This document shows positions 8,332 through 15,864 of a DNA stretch of 43,968 bases, one piece after another. A program made the position numbers and the translations under genes. Position 1 is the stretch's first letter; the number at the start of each line of letters is the position of its first letter. The notes beneath the pieces are model-generated. The model worked only from the letters and a program-made list of their open reading frames with translations. It was not told where the DNA came from and did not search any database. The DNA lies in the NCBI GenBank assembly GCA_947450865.1, contig CANFWR010000005.1:1-43968 (forward strand), read 5' to 3'. Source of the stretch: Cytophagaceae bacterium. Its GTDB lineage: Bacteria; Bacteroidota; Bacteroidia; Cytophagales; Spirosomataceae.

Positions 8332-9801
8332 ATGCTTGATTCCACTAAATTTCTTTTCGAAGCCTTAACGTACGATGACGTACTTTTGCTTCCTGCTTAT
8401 TCCGAGGTTTTACCCCGCGAAGTAAGTACTTCCTCTCGCCTTACGCGCAACATTTGGTTGAATATTCCGATTGTTTCCGCTGCGATGGACACTGTTACGG
8501 AAGCCGATTTAGCGATCGCTTTAGCACAAGAAGGTGGCATCGGGATCATCCACAAGAACATGACGATTGCACAGCAAGCCGCTCAAGTTCGCAAGGTAAA
8601 GCGTTCTGAATCAGGGATGATCATCGATCCAGTGACCTTGAAAGACAACTCAACTTTAGGCGATGCACAACGAATCATGAAGGAATTCAAAATCGGCGGC
8701 ATTCCGGTGATCGATAACGACGGAAAATTAGTGGGTATTTTGACGAACCGTGATTTACGTTTCCAAAAACAAACCGCTCGTCCAGTTAGAGAGATCATGA
8801 CGAAGGACAATTTGATTACGGCCAAAGAAGGAATCAGCATGGAAGAGGCCGAAAGCATTTTGCAAGAATACAAAATCGAAAAATTACCAATCATTGACAA
8901 GAACGGCAAATTGATTGGTTTGATTACCTATAAAGATATTTTAAAGCGCAAGTCACACCCGTTGGCATCGAAAGATCCCCTAGGTCGTCTTCGCGTAGGA
9001 GCAGCGGTAGGTGTTACCCCAGATTTATTAGACCGCGTTCAAGCTTTAGTGCAAGTAGGCGTCGACGTTATCAGTATTGATACTGCTCACGGTCACTCGA
9101 AAGGCGTAATTGATGCCTTGAAATCGGTGAAGAAAGCATTCCCTACGTTGGACGTTATCGTCGGTAACATTGCCACAGGCGATGCGGCCGTTGCGTTAGC
9201 GGAAGCGGGAGCGGATGCCGTGAAAGTGGGCGTAGGCCCAGGTAGTATTTGCACGACGCGTATCATCGCTGGTGTGGGTATGCCACAATTGACGGCGGTG
9301 TATGAAGCTGCCAAAGCTTTACAAAAATACGATGTCCCAGTCATTGCTGACGGAGGTATCCGTTATTCAGGGGATGTGGCCAAAGCCATCGCAGGCGGCG
9401 CTAGCACCGTAATGATCGGTTCACTTCTAGCTGGAACAGACGAAGCTCCAGGTGAGATGATCATTTTGGAAGGACGTAAATTCAAATCATACCGCGGAAT
9501 GGGCTCTTTAGAGGCTATGGAAGACGGATCGAAAGACCGCTACTTCCAAGACGCAGAAGACGATATTAAAAAACTAGTTCCAGAAGGAATCGTAGGGCGT
9601 GTACCTTTCAAAGGTTCAGTGACAGAGATTTTATACCAAATGGTAGGCGGACTAAAAGCCGGCATGGGCTACTGCGGAGCTTCTTCTATCGAAGCCATGC
9701 AACAAGCCAAGTTCGTGAAAATCACCTCAGCAGGTGTGAAAGAAAGTCACCCACACGATGTGAGCATCTCGAAAGAAGCGCCTAACTATTCGGCGAAATA
9801 A
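8332..9801 (+). CDS. guaB: IMP dehydrogenase
   Basis: This enzyme oxidises IMP to XMP with NAD+, the committed step of GMP synthesis. The 489 residues form a TIM barrel interrupted by a pair of CBS domains (about 95-205; [16 protein letters not shown] and [16 protein letters not shown]). The catalytic loop [10 protein letters not shown] is present with its Cys, followed by DGGIRYSGD and [13 protein letters not shown]. The leader is about 45 bases. It converges with hemE, sharing the terminator at 9819-9850. Confidence 0.97.
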   Translation: MLDSTKFLFEALTYDDVLLLPAYSEVLPREVSTSSRLTRNIWLNIPIVSAAMDTVTEADLAIALAQEGGIGIIHKNMTIAQQAAQVRKVKRSESGMIIDPVTLKDNSTLGDAQRIMKEFKIGGIPVIDNDGKLVGILTNRDLRFQKQTARPVREIMTKDNLITAKEGISMEEAESILQEYKIEKLPIIDKNGKLIGLITYKDILKRKSHPLASKDPLGRLRVGAAVGVTPDLLDRVQALVQVGVDVISIDTAHGHSKGVIDALKSVKKAFPTLDVIVGNIATGDAAVALAEAGADAVKVGVGPGSICTTRIIAGVGMPQLTAVYEAAKALQKYDVPVIADGGIRYSGDVAKAIAGGASTVMIGSLLAGTDEAPGEMIILEGRKFKSYRGMGSLEAMEDGSKDRYFQDAEDDIKKLVPEGIVGRVPFKGSVTEILYQMVGGLKAGMGYCGASSIEAMQQAKFVKITSAGVKESHPHDVSISKEAPNYSAK

Positions 9802-9818
9802 GATTTTAGCTTTTACGC

Positions 9819-9850
9819 AAAAAAGCCTCGTTCATCGCGAGGCTTTTTTT
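9819..9850. terminator. Bidirectional terminator shared by guaB and hemE
   Basis: The stem GCCTCG (9825-9830) pairs with CGAGGC (9838-9843), extended by AAAAAA on the left and a T8 run on the right. The hemE stop codon begins inside the T-run at 9850-9852. Confidence 0.85.
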
Positions 9851-10881
9851 TATGCTTTATAATTTTGGATCGTATCCACGAAACATTGCACCTTATCTGG
9901 ATCAATGTCTGGATAAACTCCATGACCAAGATTAGCAATGTAACGCTGCGTCCCAAATTGATCAATCATCTTCTTGGTCTCCGCTTCCACCGTCTTAAAG
10001 TCGCCATATAAAGCACAAGGATCTAAATTCCCTTGCAAGGTTTTGTTAGGCCCCACTAATCGACGGGATTCAGCTATATCCATATTCCAATCTAAGCCAA
10101 TCGTCGCACAATTTAATGCCGCCATTTCCTCGCGAGCAAAGAATGCCCCTTTGGCAAAAAGCGTCACCGGAACCTCTGTCACGGCATCACAAATTTGTTT
10201 TAGATAAGGAGTTGAAAACACCGAATACTGAGCTGGCGACAAAATCCCCGCCCACGAATCAAAGATTTGGACCAAATTCGCCCCTGCCGCTACCTGCGCT
10301 TTCAAATACGAAATCGTAGAATCCGTAATCTTTTGCAACAAAGCATGAGCCAGTTCAGGCTCGGCATATAACATCTTTTTGGCCTGAGAAAAAGTCTTAG
10401 ACCCTTTTCCCTCCACCATATAACAGAAAATCGTGAACGGCGCACCGGCAAAACCAATCAAAGGTACCTTGCCAGCCAACTCCTTCTTCACGATCTTAAT
10501 CGCATCTAATACATACTTCAAATCCTGTTCCGGATTTGCATCCCGAATCTTCGCCAAATCCGCTTTCGACCGAATCACCTCCGGAAAAACTGGACCCTTC
10601 TGCTCCTCCATCACATAGGGCAAACCCATCGCCTCCGGCACCACTAAAATATCCGAAAAGATAATCGCCGCATCCACCCCAAAACGCGTCACCGGCTGAA
10701 TCGTCACCTCCGCCGCCATCTCTGGATGCGTCGCTAGACCAATAAAAGAACCCGCTTTCGCCCTTACAGCTCTATATTCTGGTAAAATCCTCCCCGCCTG
10801 ACGCATCACCCAAACCGGGATTCGCTCCACAGGTAAACCCTGCGCGGCACGAAGAAGTAGATCGTTTTGTAGTTTTTCCAT
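9850..10881 (-). CDS. hemE: Uroporphyrinogen decarboxylase
   Basis: HemE converts uroporphyrinogen III to coproporphyrinogen III in heme synthesis. From the start chosen here ([15 protein letters not shown]) it is 343 residues, the usual length. Signatures are [14 protein letters not shown] (about 21-34, the substrate-binding Arg motif), the [11 protein letters not shown] loop, GFAGAPFT and the LGHGVYP end. The frame stays open another 33 codons upstream, but those encode tandem PFGLF units made by the 15-bp repeat array and lie across the promoter, so they are not part of the protein. Confidence 0.95.
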   Translation of the reverse strand: MEKLQNDLLLRAAQGLPVERIPVWVMRQAGRILPEYRAVRAKAGSFIGLATHPEMAAEVTIQPVTRFGVDAAIIFSDILVVPEAMGLPYVMEEQKGPVFPEVIRSKADLAKIRDANPEQDLKYVLDAIKIVKKELAGKVPLIGFAGAPFTIFCYMVEGKGSKTFSQAKKMLYAEPELAHALLQKITDSTISYLKAQVAAGANLVQIFDSWAGILSPAQYSVFSTPYLKQICDAVTEVPVTLFAKGAFFAREEMAALNCATIGLDWNMDIAESRRLVGPNKTLQGNLDPCALYGDFKTVEAETKKMIDQFGTQRYIANLGHGVYPDIDPDKVQCFVDTIQNYKA

Positions 10882-10889
10882 ATCTAACA

Positions 10890-10897
10890 CAAAGTTA
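10890..10897 (-). promoter_or_regulatory. hemE promoter -7 box
   Basis: On the minus strand this reads TAACTTTG, an exact TAnnTTTG match. Only 8 bases separate it from the ATG at 10881, so transcripts should start within a few bases of the start codon (very short leader or leaderless). It is embedded in the terminal copy of the inverted-repeat island. Confidence 0.65.
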
Positions 10898-10906
10898 AGG
10901 GAAAAT

Positions 10907-11010
10907 AGTCCGAAGGGAAAGAGTCCGAAGGGAAAAAGTCCAAAAGGGATTAGTCCGAAGGAAGAGAGTCCGGAGGACATGAGTCCGGAGGGAAAGAGTC
11001 CGGAGTCCGA
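10907..11010. repeat. Left array: tandem 15-bp repeat, consensus AGTCCGAAGGGAAAG
   Basis: AGTCC words start at 10907, 10922, 10937, 10952, 10967, 10982 and 10997, an exact 15-bp period, followed by one more 7 bp later at 11004. Units vary (CGAAGGG, CAAAAGGG, CGGAGGA). Being a multiple of three, the array reads through in frame upstream of hemE as PFGLF repeats. It is the inverted counterpart of the array at 11447-11548. Confidence 0.9.
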
Positions 11011-11016
11011 AGGGAA

Positions 11017-11385
11017 TTAGAGATACTTTACTTCGTTTCGGTTCAGCGACCGAGATAGACCATTTAACATTTTTGAAATTTCAATTAGCTGATTATTGCA
11101 GTCATTAAAATCTTCTATTGAAATATAGTTCAATTTAAAGCCTAAATAATTCATTGATCGCACTTCACTTGCTGAACCTAACGCAATAAATAAAAATCTT
11201 TTAAACTCTTTGTCTGAACTTCGATCAAACCCCTCTGCAATATTATTGGCTATAGAAACTGAGGCTCTTTGAATTTGATTTTTAAATCCCCAATCTAGAT
11301 TTACAGCAAATAGCTTGTAGATAGTTAATGATATTTCAATTGATTTTTGCCAAACTAGTAAATCTTCAAATCTAGTAACTCTCAT
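11017..11385 (-). CDS. Four-helix-bundle protein, S23/IVP family (23S rRNA intervening-sequence type)
   Basis: This is a 122-residue protein from the ATG at 11385; a TTG 15 bases earlier is a weaker option. The pattern is that of the S23 family: the N-terminal FEDLLVWQKSIEI (about 5-17), NQIQRASVSIANNIAEGFDR (about 36-55) and FLFIALGSASEVRSMN helices. Members are encoded inside rRNA intervening sequences or as stand-alone genes; the related Avd protein serves diversity-generating retroelements. The cellular role is unknown. I counted 91 G/C in the 300 bases 11041-11340 (30%), against 59 of 120 (49%) in hemE at 10501-10620, which suggests transfer. It lies inside inverted repeat arrays. Confidence 0.88.
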   Translation of the reverse strand: MRVTRFEDLLVWQKSIEISLTIYKLFAVNLDWGFKNQIQRASVSIANNIAEGFDRSSDKEFKRFLFIALGSASEVRSMNYLGFKLNYISIEDFNDCNNQLIEISKMLNGLSRSLNRNEVKYL

Positions 11386-11446
11386 AAGTTTATCTCTCAA
11401 ACGATCTTTATGATTTCTATTGTATCAATAATCTGATAATTGCCTG

Positions 11447-11548
11447 CGGACTACCTCCCTACGGACTCCGGACTATTTCCCTTCGGACTTCGGACTAATC
11501 TCCTCCGAACTCCCTACCTTCGGACTTCGGACTATTTCCCTTCGGACT
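11447..11548. repeat. Right array: 15-bp and 7-bp repeats, consensus CGGACTTCGGACTATTTCCC
   Basis: CGGACT (once CGAACT) starts at 11447, 11462, 11469, 11484, 11491, 11506, 11521, 11528 and 11543: steps of 15, 7, 15, 7, 15, 15, 7 and 15. The unit is therefore a 22-bp composite (7 plus 15) with some 7-bp parts missing. It is inverted relative to the left array (CGGACT against AGTCCG). Confidence 0.9.
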
Positions 11549-11556
11549 ATTTTCCT

Positions 11557-11564
11557 TACCTTTG
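11557..11564 (+). promoter_or_regulatory. engB promoter -7 box
   Basis: TACCTTTG, an exact TAnnTTTG match, 21 bases before the ATG at 11586. It is part of the terminal inverted repeat of the island and is nearly identical in its surroundings to the hemE promoter at the other end. Confidence 0.65.
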
Positions 11565-11585
11565 TCCTTCATCATCACCCGCCCT

Positions 11586-12200
11586 ATGGCTCAGATTAAC
11601 GCTAAATTCGTTACCAGTAACACCGACTTTAAGAATTGTCCTCCAGCAAGATTTCCTGAATTTGCCTTTATTGGCCGTTCGAATGTGGGAAAATCGTCTC
11701 TGATTAATTCGTTAACCTTTCATAAAGGTTTAGCGAAAACATCGCAGACGCCTGGAAAAACACAGTTGATTAATCACTTTATCATTGATGAGAAGTGGTA
11801 TTTAGTGGATTTACCCGGTTATGGTTTTGCCAAAGTCAGCAAGGAAAAACGCAAGGAGTTCGAGAAAATGATCTTTGATTATTTGATCCATCGGGAGAAT
11901 TTGACTTGCTTATTTGTTCTATTAGATATCCGTTTAAAGCCTCAGGCGGTGGATATTGAGTTCATGAGCCGGATGGTGGAGGATGAAATACCGTTTTACA
12001 TCGTGTTTACTAAAGCAGATAAGTTGTCCCAAAAGCAGGTAAATGAAAGTGTTGAGGTGTATAAAAACTTCCTTTTAGAAATGTGGGATGAATTACCTCC
12101 TTTATTTATTACCTCGGCTGAGAAGCATGTGGGGCGCGAGGAAATTTTGAAGTCCATCGATGAATTAATTCAAACATCCCCTTATAGAATAGGGAAATAG
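11586..12200 (+). CDS. engB: Ribosome biogenesis GTP-binding protein YihA/YsxC (EngB)
   Basis: This small GTPase assists large-subunit assembly. The 204 residues contain G1 GRSNVGKS (about 30-37), the G2-region threonines in KTSQTPGKTQ, G3 DLPGYG (about 82-87) and G4 FTKADK. The start is the ATG of MAQINAKF; a TTG 24 bases upstream falls inside the promoter box and is rejected. The next gene's promoter begins 3 bases after its stop. Confidence 0.95.
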   Translation: MAQINAKFVTSNTDFKNCPPARFPEFAFIGRSNVGKSSLINSLTFHKGLAKTSQTPGKTQLINHFIIDEKWYLVDLPGYGFAKVSKEKRKEFEKMIFDYLIHRENLTCLFVLLDIRLKPQAVDIEFMSRMVEDEIPFYIVFTKADKLSQKQVNESVEVYKNFLLEMWDELPPLFITSAEKHVGREEILKSIDELIQTSPYRIGK

Positions 12201-12203
12201 TAC

Positions 12204-12211
12204 TAATTTTG
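12204..12211 (+). promoter_or_regulatory. Promoter -7 box for the DUF5606 gene
   Basis: TAATTTTG, an exact match, between the engB stop and the ATG at 12234, leaving a leader of about 15 to 18 bases. Confidence 0.55.
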
Positions 12212-12233
12212 CCCCCATAACAAGCGAAAAAAC

Positions 12234-12728
12234 ATGGATTTATTGAATGAAGTTGCCCATATCTCGGGAAAAAGTGGATTGTACAAAGTGTTAAAACCTA
12301 CGCGCACAGGTGTGATTGTAGAGACTTTGGACGCTGCAAAACAAAAATCAGTTGTAGGTGGCCAAACACGTATTTCCGTGTTAAAAGACATCTCGTTGTA
12401 TTTAGATGATCACCAAGATAGCACTTTACCATTAGCTGATTTGTTCTTACAAATCCACGCTAAATTCAATGGAGTTTTACCTATCGAAGCAAAAAAAGCG
12501 AGTGATGCTGAATTATTTGGCACCCTAGCTACCGTAGTTCCTAACTACGATACAGACCGCGTATTCGCGTCAGACATCAAAAAAATCTTGAGTTGGTATT
12601 TGATTTTGGTAGCCAATACCCCAGAATTATTCCCAGCTACTGCGAAAGCAGAGAAAGCTCCTAAGGCAGAAAAGGCAACAGCTGAAAAAGCAGAGAAAAA
12701 ACCAGCTGCGAAGAAAGCCGCAAAATAA
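12234..12728 (+). CDS. DUF5606-type protein with a lysine/alanine-rich tail
   Basis: This 164-residue protein matches my recollection of the Bacteroidota-restricted DUF5606 family (N-terminal MDLLNEVAHISGKSGLYKVL, then a small beta-rich domain to about residue 65, then a helical part to about 137). From about 138 onward it becomes a low-complexity tail of AEKAPKAEKA-like units ending KKPAAKKAAK, reminiscent of histone H1-like tails. The tail suggests nucleic-acid binding but this is inference. No enzyme motif is visible. It has its own promoter and precedes a GNAT gene by 5 bases. Confidence 0.75.
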   Translation: MDLLNEVAHISGKSGLYKVLKPTRTGVIVETLDAAKQKSVVGGQTRISVLKDISLYLDDHQDSTLPLADLFLQIHAKFNGVLPIEAKKASDAELFGTLATVVPNYDTDRVFASDIKKILSWYLILVANTPELFPATAKAEKAPKAEKATAEKAEKKPAAKKAAK

Positions 12729-12733
12729 CCCAC

Positions 12734-13210
12734 ATGGATATTCGGCCCATTGAATCCAGAGACAATGAAGCACTGGCGAAGGTAATTCGTGCGGCATTGG
12801 CGGAATTTGGGGCGAATAAACCGGGAACCGTTTATTTTGATCCCACTACGGATGCCCTATTTGAATTGTTCCGCACTCCCGGCTCGTATTATTACGTAGC
12901 CACCCTAGACGAAAAAGTCGTAGGCGGTTGTGGAATCTTTCCCACGGAAAATTTACCCCAAGGAACCTGCGAACTTGTTAAGCTCTATGTGGCGAAAGAA
13001 GCAAGAGGAACCGGTTTAGGGAAACAATTGATGGAGAAATCCATGAGTTGGGCAAAAGAAAACAGTTACACCCAGGTGTACCTTGAATCGATGCCGGAAT
13101 TAAAAAAGGCAGTTTCCATCTATGAAAAGGTGGGATTCCAGCCATTAGATCATCCTTTGGGAAATAGTGGACACGATGGATGTGACATCTGGATGCTTAA
13201 AGCTTTATAA
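12734..13210 (+). CDS. GNAT-family N-acetyltransferase
   Basis: The 158 residues fit a single GNAT fold. The acetyl-CoA motif A is seen as ELVKLYVAKEARGTGLGKQLM (central RGTGLG at about 95-100), followed by the helix AKENSYTQVYLES and motif B IYEKVGFQPL. The substrate is not predictable. It follows the DUF5606 gene after 5 bases and ends at the terminator at 13214-13247. Confidence 0.88.
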   Translation: MDIRPIESRDNEALAKVIRAALAEFGANKPGTVYFDPTTDALFELFRTPGSYYYVATLDEKVVGGCGIFPTENLPQGTCELVKLYVAKEARGTGLGKQLMEKSMSWAKENSYTQVYLESMPELKKAVSIYEKVGFQPLDHPLGNSGHDGCDIWMLKAL

Positions 13211-13213
13211 AAC

Positions 13214-13247
13214 AAAAAAGCCCTCAATCAGATTGAGGGCTTTTTTT
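13214..13247. terminator. Bidirectional terminator between the GNAT and cytochrome c genes
   Basis: A 15-bp stem (AAAAAAGCCCTCAAT at 13214-13228 and its complement at 13232-13246) with a 3-base loop and a T7 run. It lies between convergent stops at 13210 and 13263. Confidence 0.85.
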
Positions 13248-13262
13248 ATACTGTTAGATCAA

Positions 13263-13589
13263 TTATTTCAACGAATTGATATACTTCGCTAATTTCACTG
13301 CATCTTCTTTAGGCACGTTAGTCATAGGCGCCATTGGAGGGTAACCTGGCCAGTTAGACGGCTGTGGCTTTGCAATTAAAGCAACAATTTTATCTACTGA
13401 ATATTTTTTCTTAGCCACATCTTTATAGGCTGGTCCTACTAAACGTGCATCTGGCTTGTGACAAGCGAAGCAAGTATATTTAGTCATTAGAGGCTTGATG
13501 TCTGCTGGAAAATCTTCTGCTTTTGCTTGAAAGCCAAAAGCCATTGTTCCGAATACGAAGGTTAAAATAAACTTAGTTACGTTTTTCAT
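13263..13589 (-). CDS. Small periplasmic c-type cytochrome
   Basis: This 108-residue protein has a Sec signal peptide (MKNVTKFILTFVFGTMAFGF, cleavage after about AKA, residue 24) and one heme-binding motif CFACH (about 40-44). A Met in the PPMAPM stretch is the likely distal ligand, and LAKYINSLK is a normal C-terminal helix. It resembles cytochrome c551/c552 types that shuttle electrons in the periplasm. It stands alone, without an oxidase gene nearby. A candidate promoter (TTAATTTG at 13615-13622 on the minus strand, TTG 21 bp upstream) is one base off consensus. Confidence 0.9.
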   Translation of the reverse strand: MKNVTKFILTFVFGTMAFGFQAKAEDFPADIKPLMTKYTCFACHKPDARLVGPAYKDVAKKKYSVDKIVALIAKPQPSNWPGYPPMAPMTNVPKEDAVKLAKYINSLK

Positions 13590-13647
13590 AAGAGGTATTT
13601 GATTATTAATTCTACAAATTAAGGGATTAAAGCGTTATTATCCCAAT

Positions 13648-14472
13648 TTATTTTGCTTGAATTGCATCTACTGCATTTCGTACGCTGCCGTGTTTTTCTA
13701 AAAGTTCCGCTGCCACCTCATCACTCACTCCCGTTGCTTCCCGAACCATGCGAATGGCACGCAAGACTAACTTATGATTACTTAACTGCATATCCACCAT
13801 TTTGTTCCCTCTCACGCGACCTAATTGGATCATAACGGCAGTGGACAACATATTTAAAACGAGTTTTTGGGCAGTTCCCGATTTCATTCGAGTACTTCCT
13901 GTGACATACTCAGGACCCACCACCACTTCGATAGGGTATTTCGCTTCAGCAGCTACGGCACTCCCAGCATTGCAAACTATGCAACCGGTTAGGATTCCCC
14001 GTGCGTTTGCATCGCGTAAACCACCTATCACATAAGGCGTTCTTCCAGAAGCCGCGATACCGACTACCGTATCAAGTTTGTCGATACCATAAGCTTCCAT
14101 ATCTAGCCAAGCTTGTTTTTCGTCATCCTCCGCATTCTCTACCGCCTTTCGAATGGCAGAATCGCCACCAGCAATCAATCCGATAACCCAGTCGTGTGGT
14201 ACGCCATAGGTGGGTGGGCATTCAGATGCATCGACTACACCTAAGCGACCGGAAGTTCCGGCACCGATGTAAAACAGACGACCGCCTTGCTTCATTCGCT
14301 TGACGATTTCGTGCACTAAAGCTTCAATCGCAGGAATGACTTTTTCGACTGCCAAAGGAACCGTTTTATCCTCTGCGTTAATTTGACGCAAGATCGTATC
14401 TACCGTTTGTTGCTCCAGATTGTCATACGTAGAGCTAGATTCCGTTGCTAAAGCACTTAAATTTTCGGCCAT
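13648..14472 (-). CDS. murQ: N-acetylmuramic acid 6-phosphate etherase
   Basis: MurQ cleaves the lactyl ether of MurNAc-6-phosphate to GlcNAc-6-phosphate and lactate in cell-wall recycling. The 274 residues hold a SIS sugar-isomerase domain with GAGTSGRLGVVDASECPPT (quoted in part: GAGTSGRLGV, about 70-79), GIAASGRTPYVIGGL and TGSTRMKSGTAQKL, all family hallmarks. Slightly shorter than E. coli MurQ. It follows the M20 peptidase with one base between stop and start, in an operon led by plsY. Confidence 0.94.
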   Translation of the reverse strand: MAENLSALATESSSTYDNLEQQTVDTILRQINAEDKTVPLAVEKVIPAIEALVHEIVKRMKQGGRLFYIGAGTSGRLGVVDASECPPTYGVPHDWVIGLIAGGDSAIRKAVENAEDDEKQAWLDMEAYGIDKLDTVVGIAASGRTPYVIGGLRDANARGILTGCIVCNAGSAVAAEAKYPIEVVVGPEYVTGSTRMKSGTAQKLVLNMLSTAVMIQLGRVRGNKMVDMQLSNHKLVLRAIRMVREATGVSDEVAAELLEKHGSVRNAVDAIQAK

Positions 14473-14473
14473 A

Positions 14474-15844
14474 TTATTTCGATAATGCTGCGAAGTTGGT
14501 AAAGAAATGAGGAATCGTCTCTATCCCTTTGTAAAAATTAAATAGGCCATAATGCTCATTAGGCGAGTGAATATCATCTGAATCTAGGCCAAAACCCATC
14601 AAAATCGACTTAATCCCTAATTCTTTCTCAAACAAAGCAACGATAGGAATACTTCCGCCACCACGTGTGGGCACCGGTTCTTTTCCAAAAGTCGTGGTCA
14701 TCGCCTCTGAAGCCGCCTGGAAAGCGATACTATCTGTAGGCATCAAATAACCCTCACCACCGTGGTGCGCTGTCACCTTCACCTTCACCCCTTTAGGCGC
14801 TATCGCTTTAAAGTGTTCCGTAAACAAACGAGTAATTTCTGCTGAAGATTGATTAGGCACAAGGCGCATCGAGATTTTGGCAAATGCCTTAGATGGCAAT
14901 ACCGTTTTCGCACCCTCGCCTGTATATCCTCCCCAAATTCCATTCACGTCTAATGTAGGACGAATCGAGGCACGTTCTAATGTAGTGAATCCTTTTTCGC
15001 CATATACCGTATCGATACCTAGATCCTTTTCATACGCCTCTAAATTGAAAGGTGTCTTCGCCATCGCTGCTCTGTCAACCGCGCTTACTTCCATCACTCC
15101 ATCATAAAAACCTCGAATCGTGATGTGATTGAATTCATCGTGCATCGAAGAAATCATTTGGCATAAAATATTAATCGGATTCGCTACCGCACCGCCATAC
15201 ACACCGGAGTGCAAATCACGGTTAGGCCCCTGCACTTCCACTTCCATATAACTCAAACCGCGTAAACCCACGTCGATGGACGGAATATCATTTGCAATAA
15301 TGGACGTATCAGAAATCAAGATGACATCCGCCTGTAATAAGTCTTTATTCGCAGCCACGAAATTGCCCAGATTATCTGACCCAATTTCCTCTTCTCCTTC
15401 AATCATGAATTTCACGTTGCAGACTAAATTACCCGAAGCCAACATGGATTCAAATGCCTTTAGGTGCATAAATACCTGTCCTTTATCATCACAAGCACCA
15501 CGTGCGTAAATGACTTCATCTTTAATGACAGGTTCAAAAGGAGGATTATCCCAAAGGTCTAACGGATCCGCCGGCTGCACATCATAATGACCATACACTA
15601 ACACAGTAGGCGCAGAGGGATCCACCATTTTCTCCCCGTAGACAATCGGGTAACCCGGTGTTTCTTCTAATCGAACGTGGTCTGCACCAGCAGCTCGCAA
15701 ATTGTTAGCTACCCATTCCGCCGCCTTGCGTACATCACCTGCATAAGCAGGATCAGCCGAAATGGATGGAATACGTAATAAGTCCAAAAGCTCCGCCAAA
15801 AACCGATCCTTGTGAGCGGCAATAAATTCGTGTGTTGATTGCAT
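14474..15844 (-). CDS. M20-family metallopeptidase (dipeptidase)
   Basis: This 456-residue di-zinc peptidase is of the M20 carnosinase/CPG2-like type. Metal ligands: YGHYDVQPADP (His and Asp near 84-86), ARGACDDKGQ, the catalytic glutamates in EGEEEIGS and the late His in DDIHSPNE. The inserted dimerisation domain (about 185-335) is intact. No signal peptide, so it is cytoplasmic. Sitting directly upstream of murQ it could trim wall-derived or general dipeptides, but the substrate is not visible. Confidence 0.9.
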   Translation of the reverse strand: MQSTHEFIAAHKDRFLAELLDLLRIPSISADPAYAGDVRKAAEWVANNLRAAGADHVRLEETPGYPIVYGEKMVDPSAPTVLVYGHYDVQPADPLDLWDNPPFEPVIKDEVIYARGACDDKGQVFMHLKAFESMLASGNLVCNVKFMIEGEEEIGSDNLGNFVAANKDLLQADVILISDTSIIANDIPSIDVGLRGLSYMEVEVQGPNRDLHSGVYGGAVANPINILCQMISSMHDEFNHITIRGFYDGVMEVSAVDRAAMAKTPFNLEAYEKDLGIDTVYGEKGFTTLERASIRPTLDVNGIWGGYTGEGAKTVLPSKAFAKISMRLVPNQSSAEITRLFTEHFKAIAPKGVKVKVTAHHGGEGYLMPTDSIAFQAASEAMTTTFGKEPVPTRGGGSIPIVALFEKELGIKSILMGFGLDSDDIHSPNEHYGLFNFYKGIETIPHFFTNFAALSK

Positions 15845-15864
15845 AATAAATGAAGATAGAAAGG

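Larger units (their letters stand above)
10889..11565. mobile_element. Candidate small mobile or invertible island: four-helix-bundle gene inside inverted 15/7-bp repeat arrays
   Basis: The island sits exactly between divergent hemE and engB. Its ends, 10889-10920 (read on minus) and 11535-11565 (read on plus), match at 30 of 32 aligned positions with one substitution and one single-base gap, including a TTA(A/C)CTTTGT promoter box at each end. Inside come the left array, a low-GC gene on the minus strand and the right array. No transposase, integrase or target-site duplication is visible, so mobility is an inference from symmetry, base composition and placement. Confidence 0.5.

Noticed and set aside
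10882-10980. Extended hemE N-terminus beginning [10 protein letters not shown]
   Set aside because: It is the 15-bp repeat array read in frame and overlaps the hemE promoter; the family begins at MEKLQNDLL.
11017-11385. Diversity-generating retroelement (Avd homologue)
   Set aside because: The protein fold is related, but no reverse transcriptase, template repeat or variable repeat is present in the window.
11017-11385. 23S rRNA intervening sequence
   Set aside because: No rRNA gene flanks it; the neighbours are hemE and engB.
10907-11548. CRISPR array
   Set aside because: Units are directly adjoining 15/7-bp degenerate words without unique spacers, and there are no cas genes.
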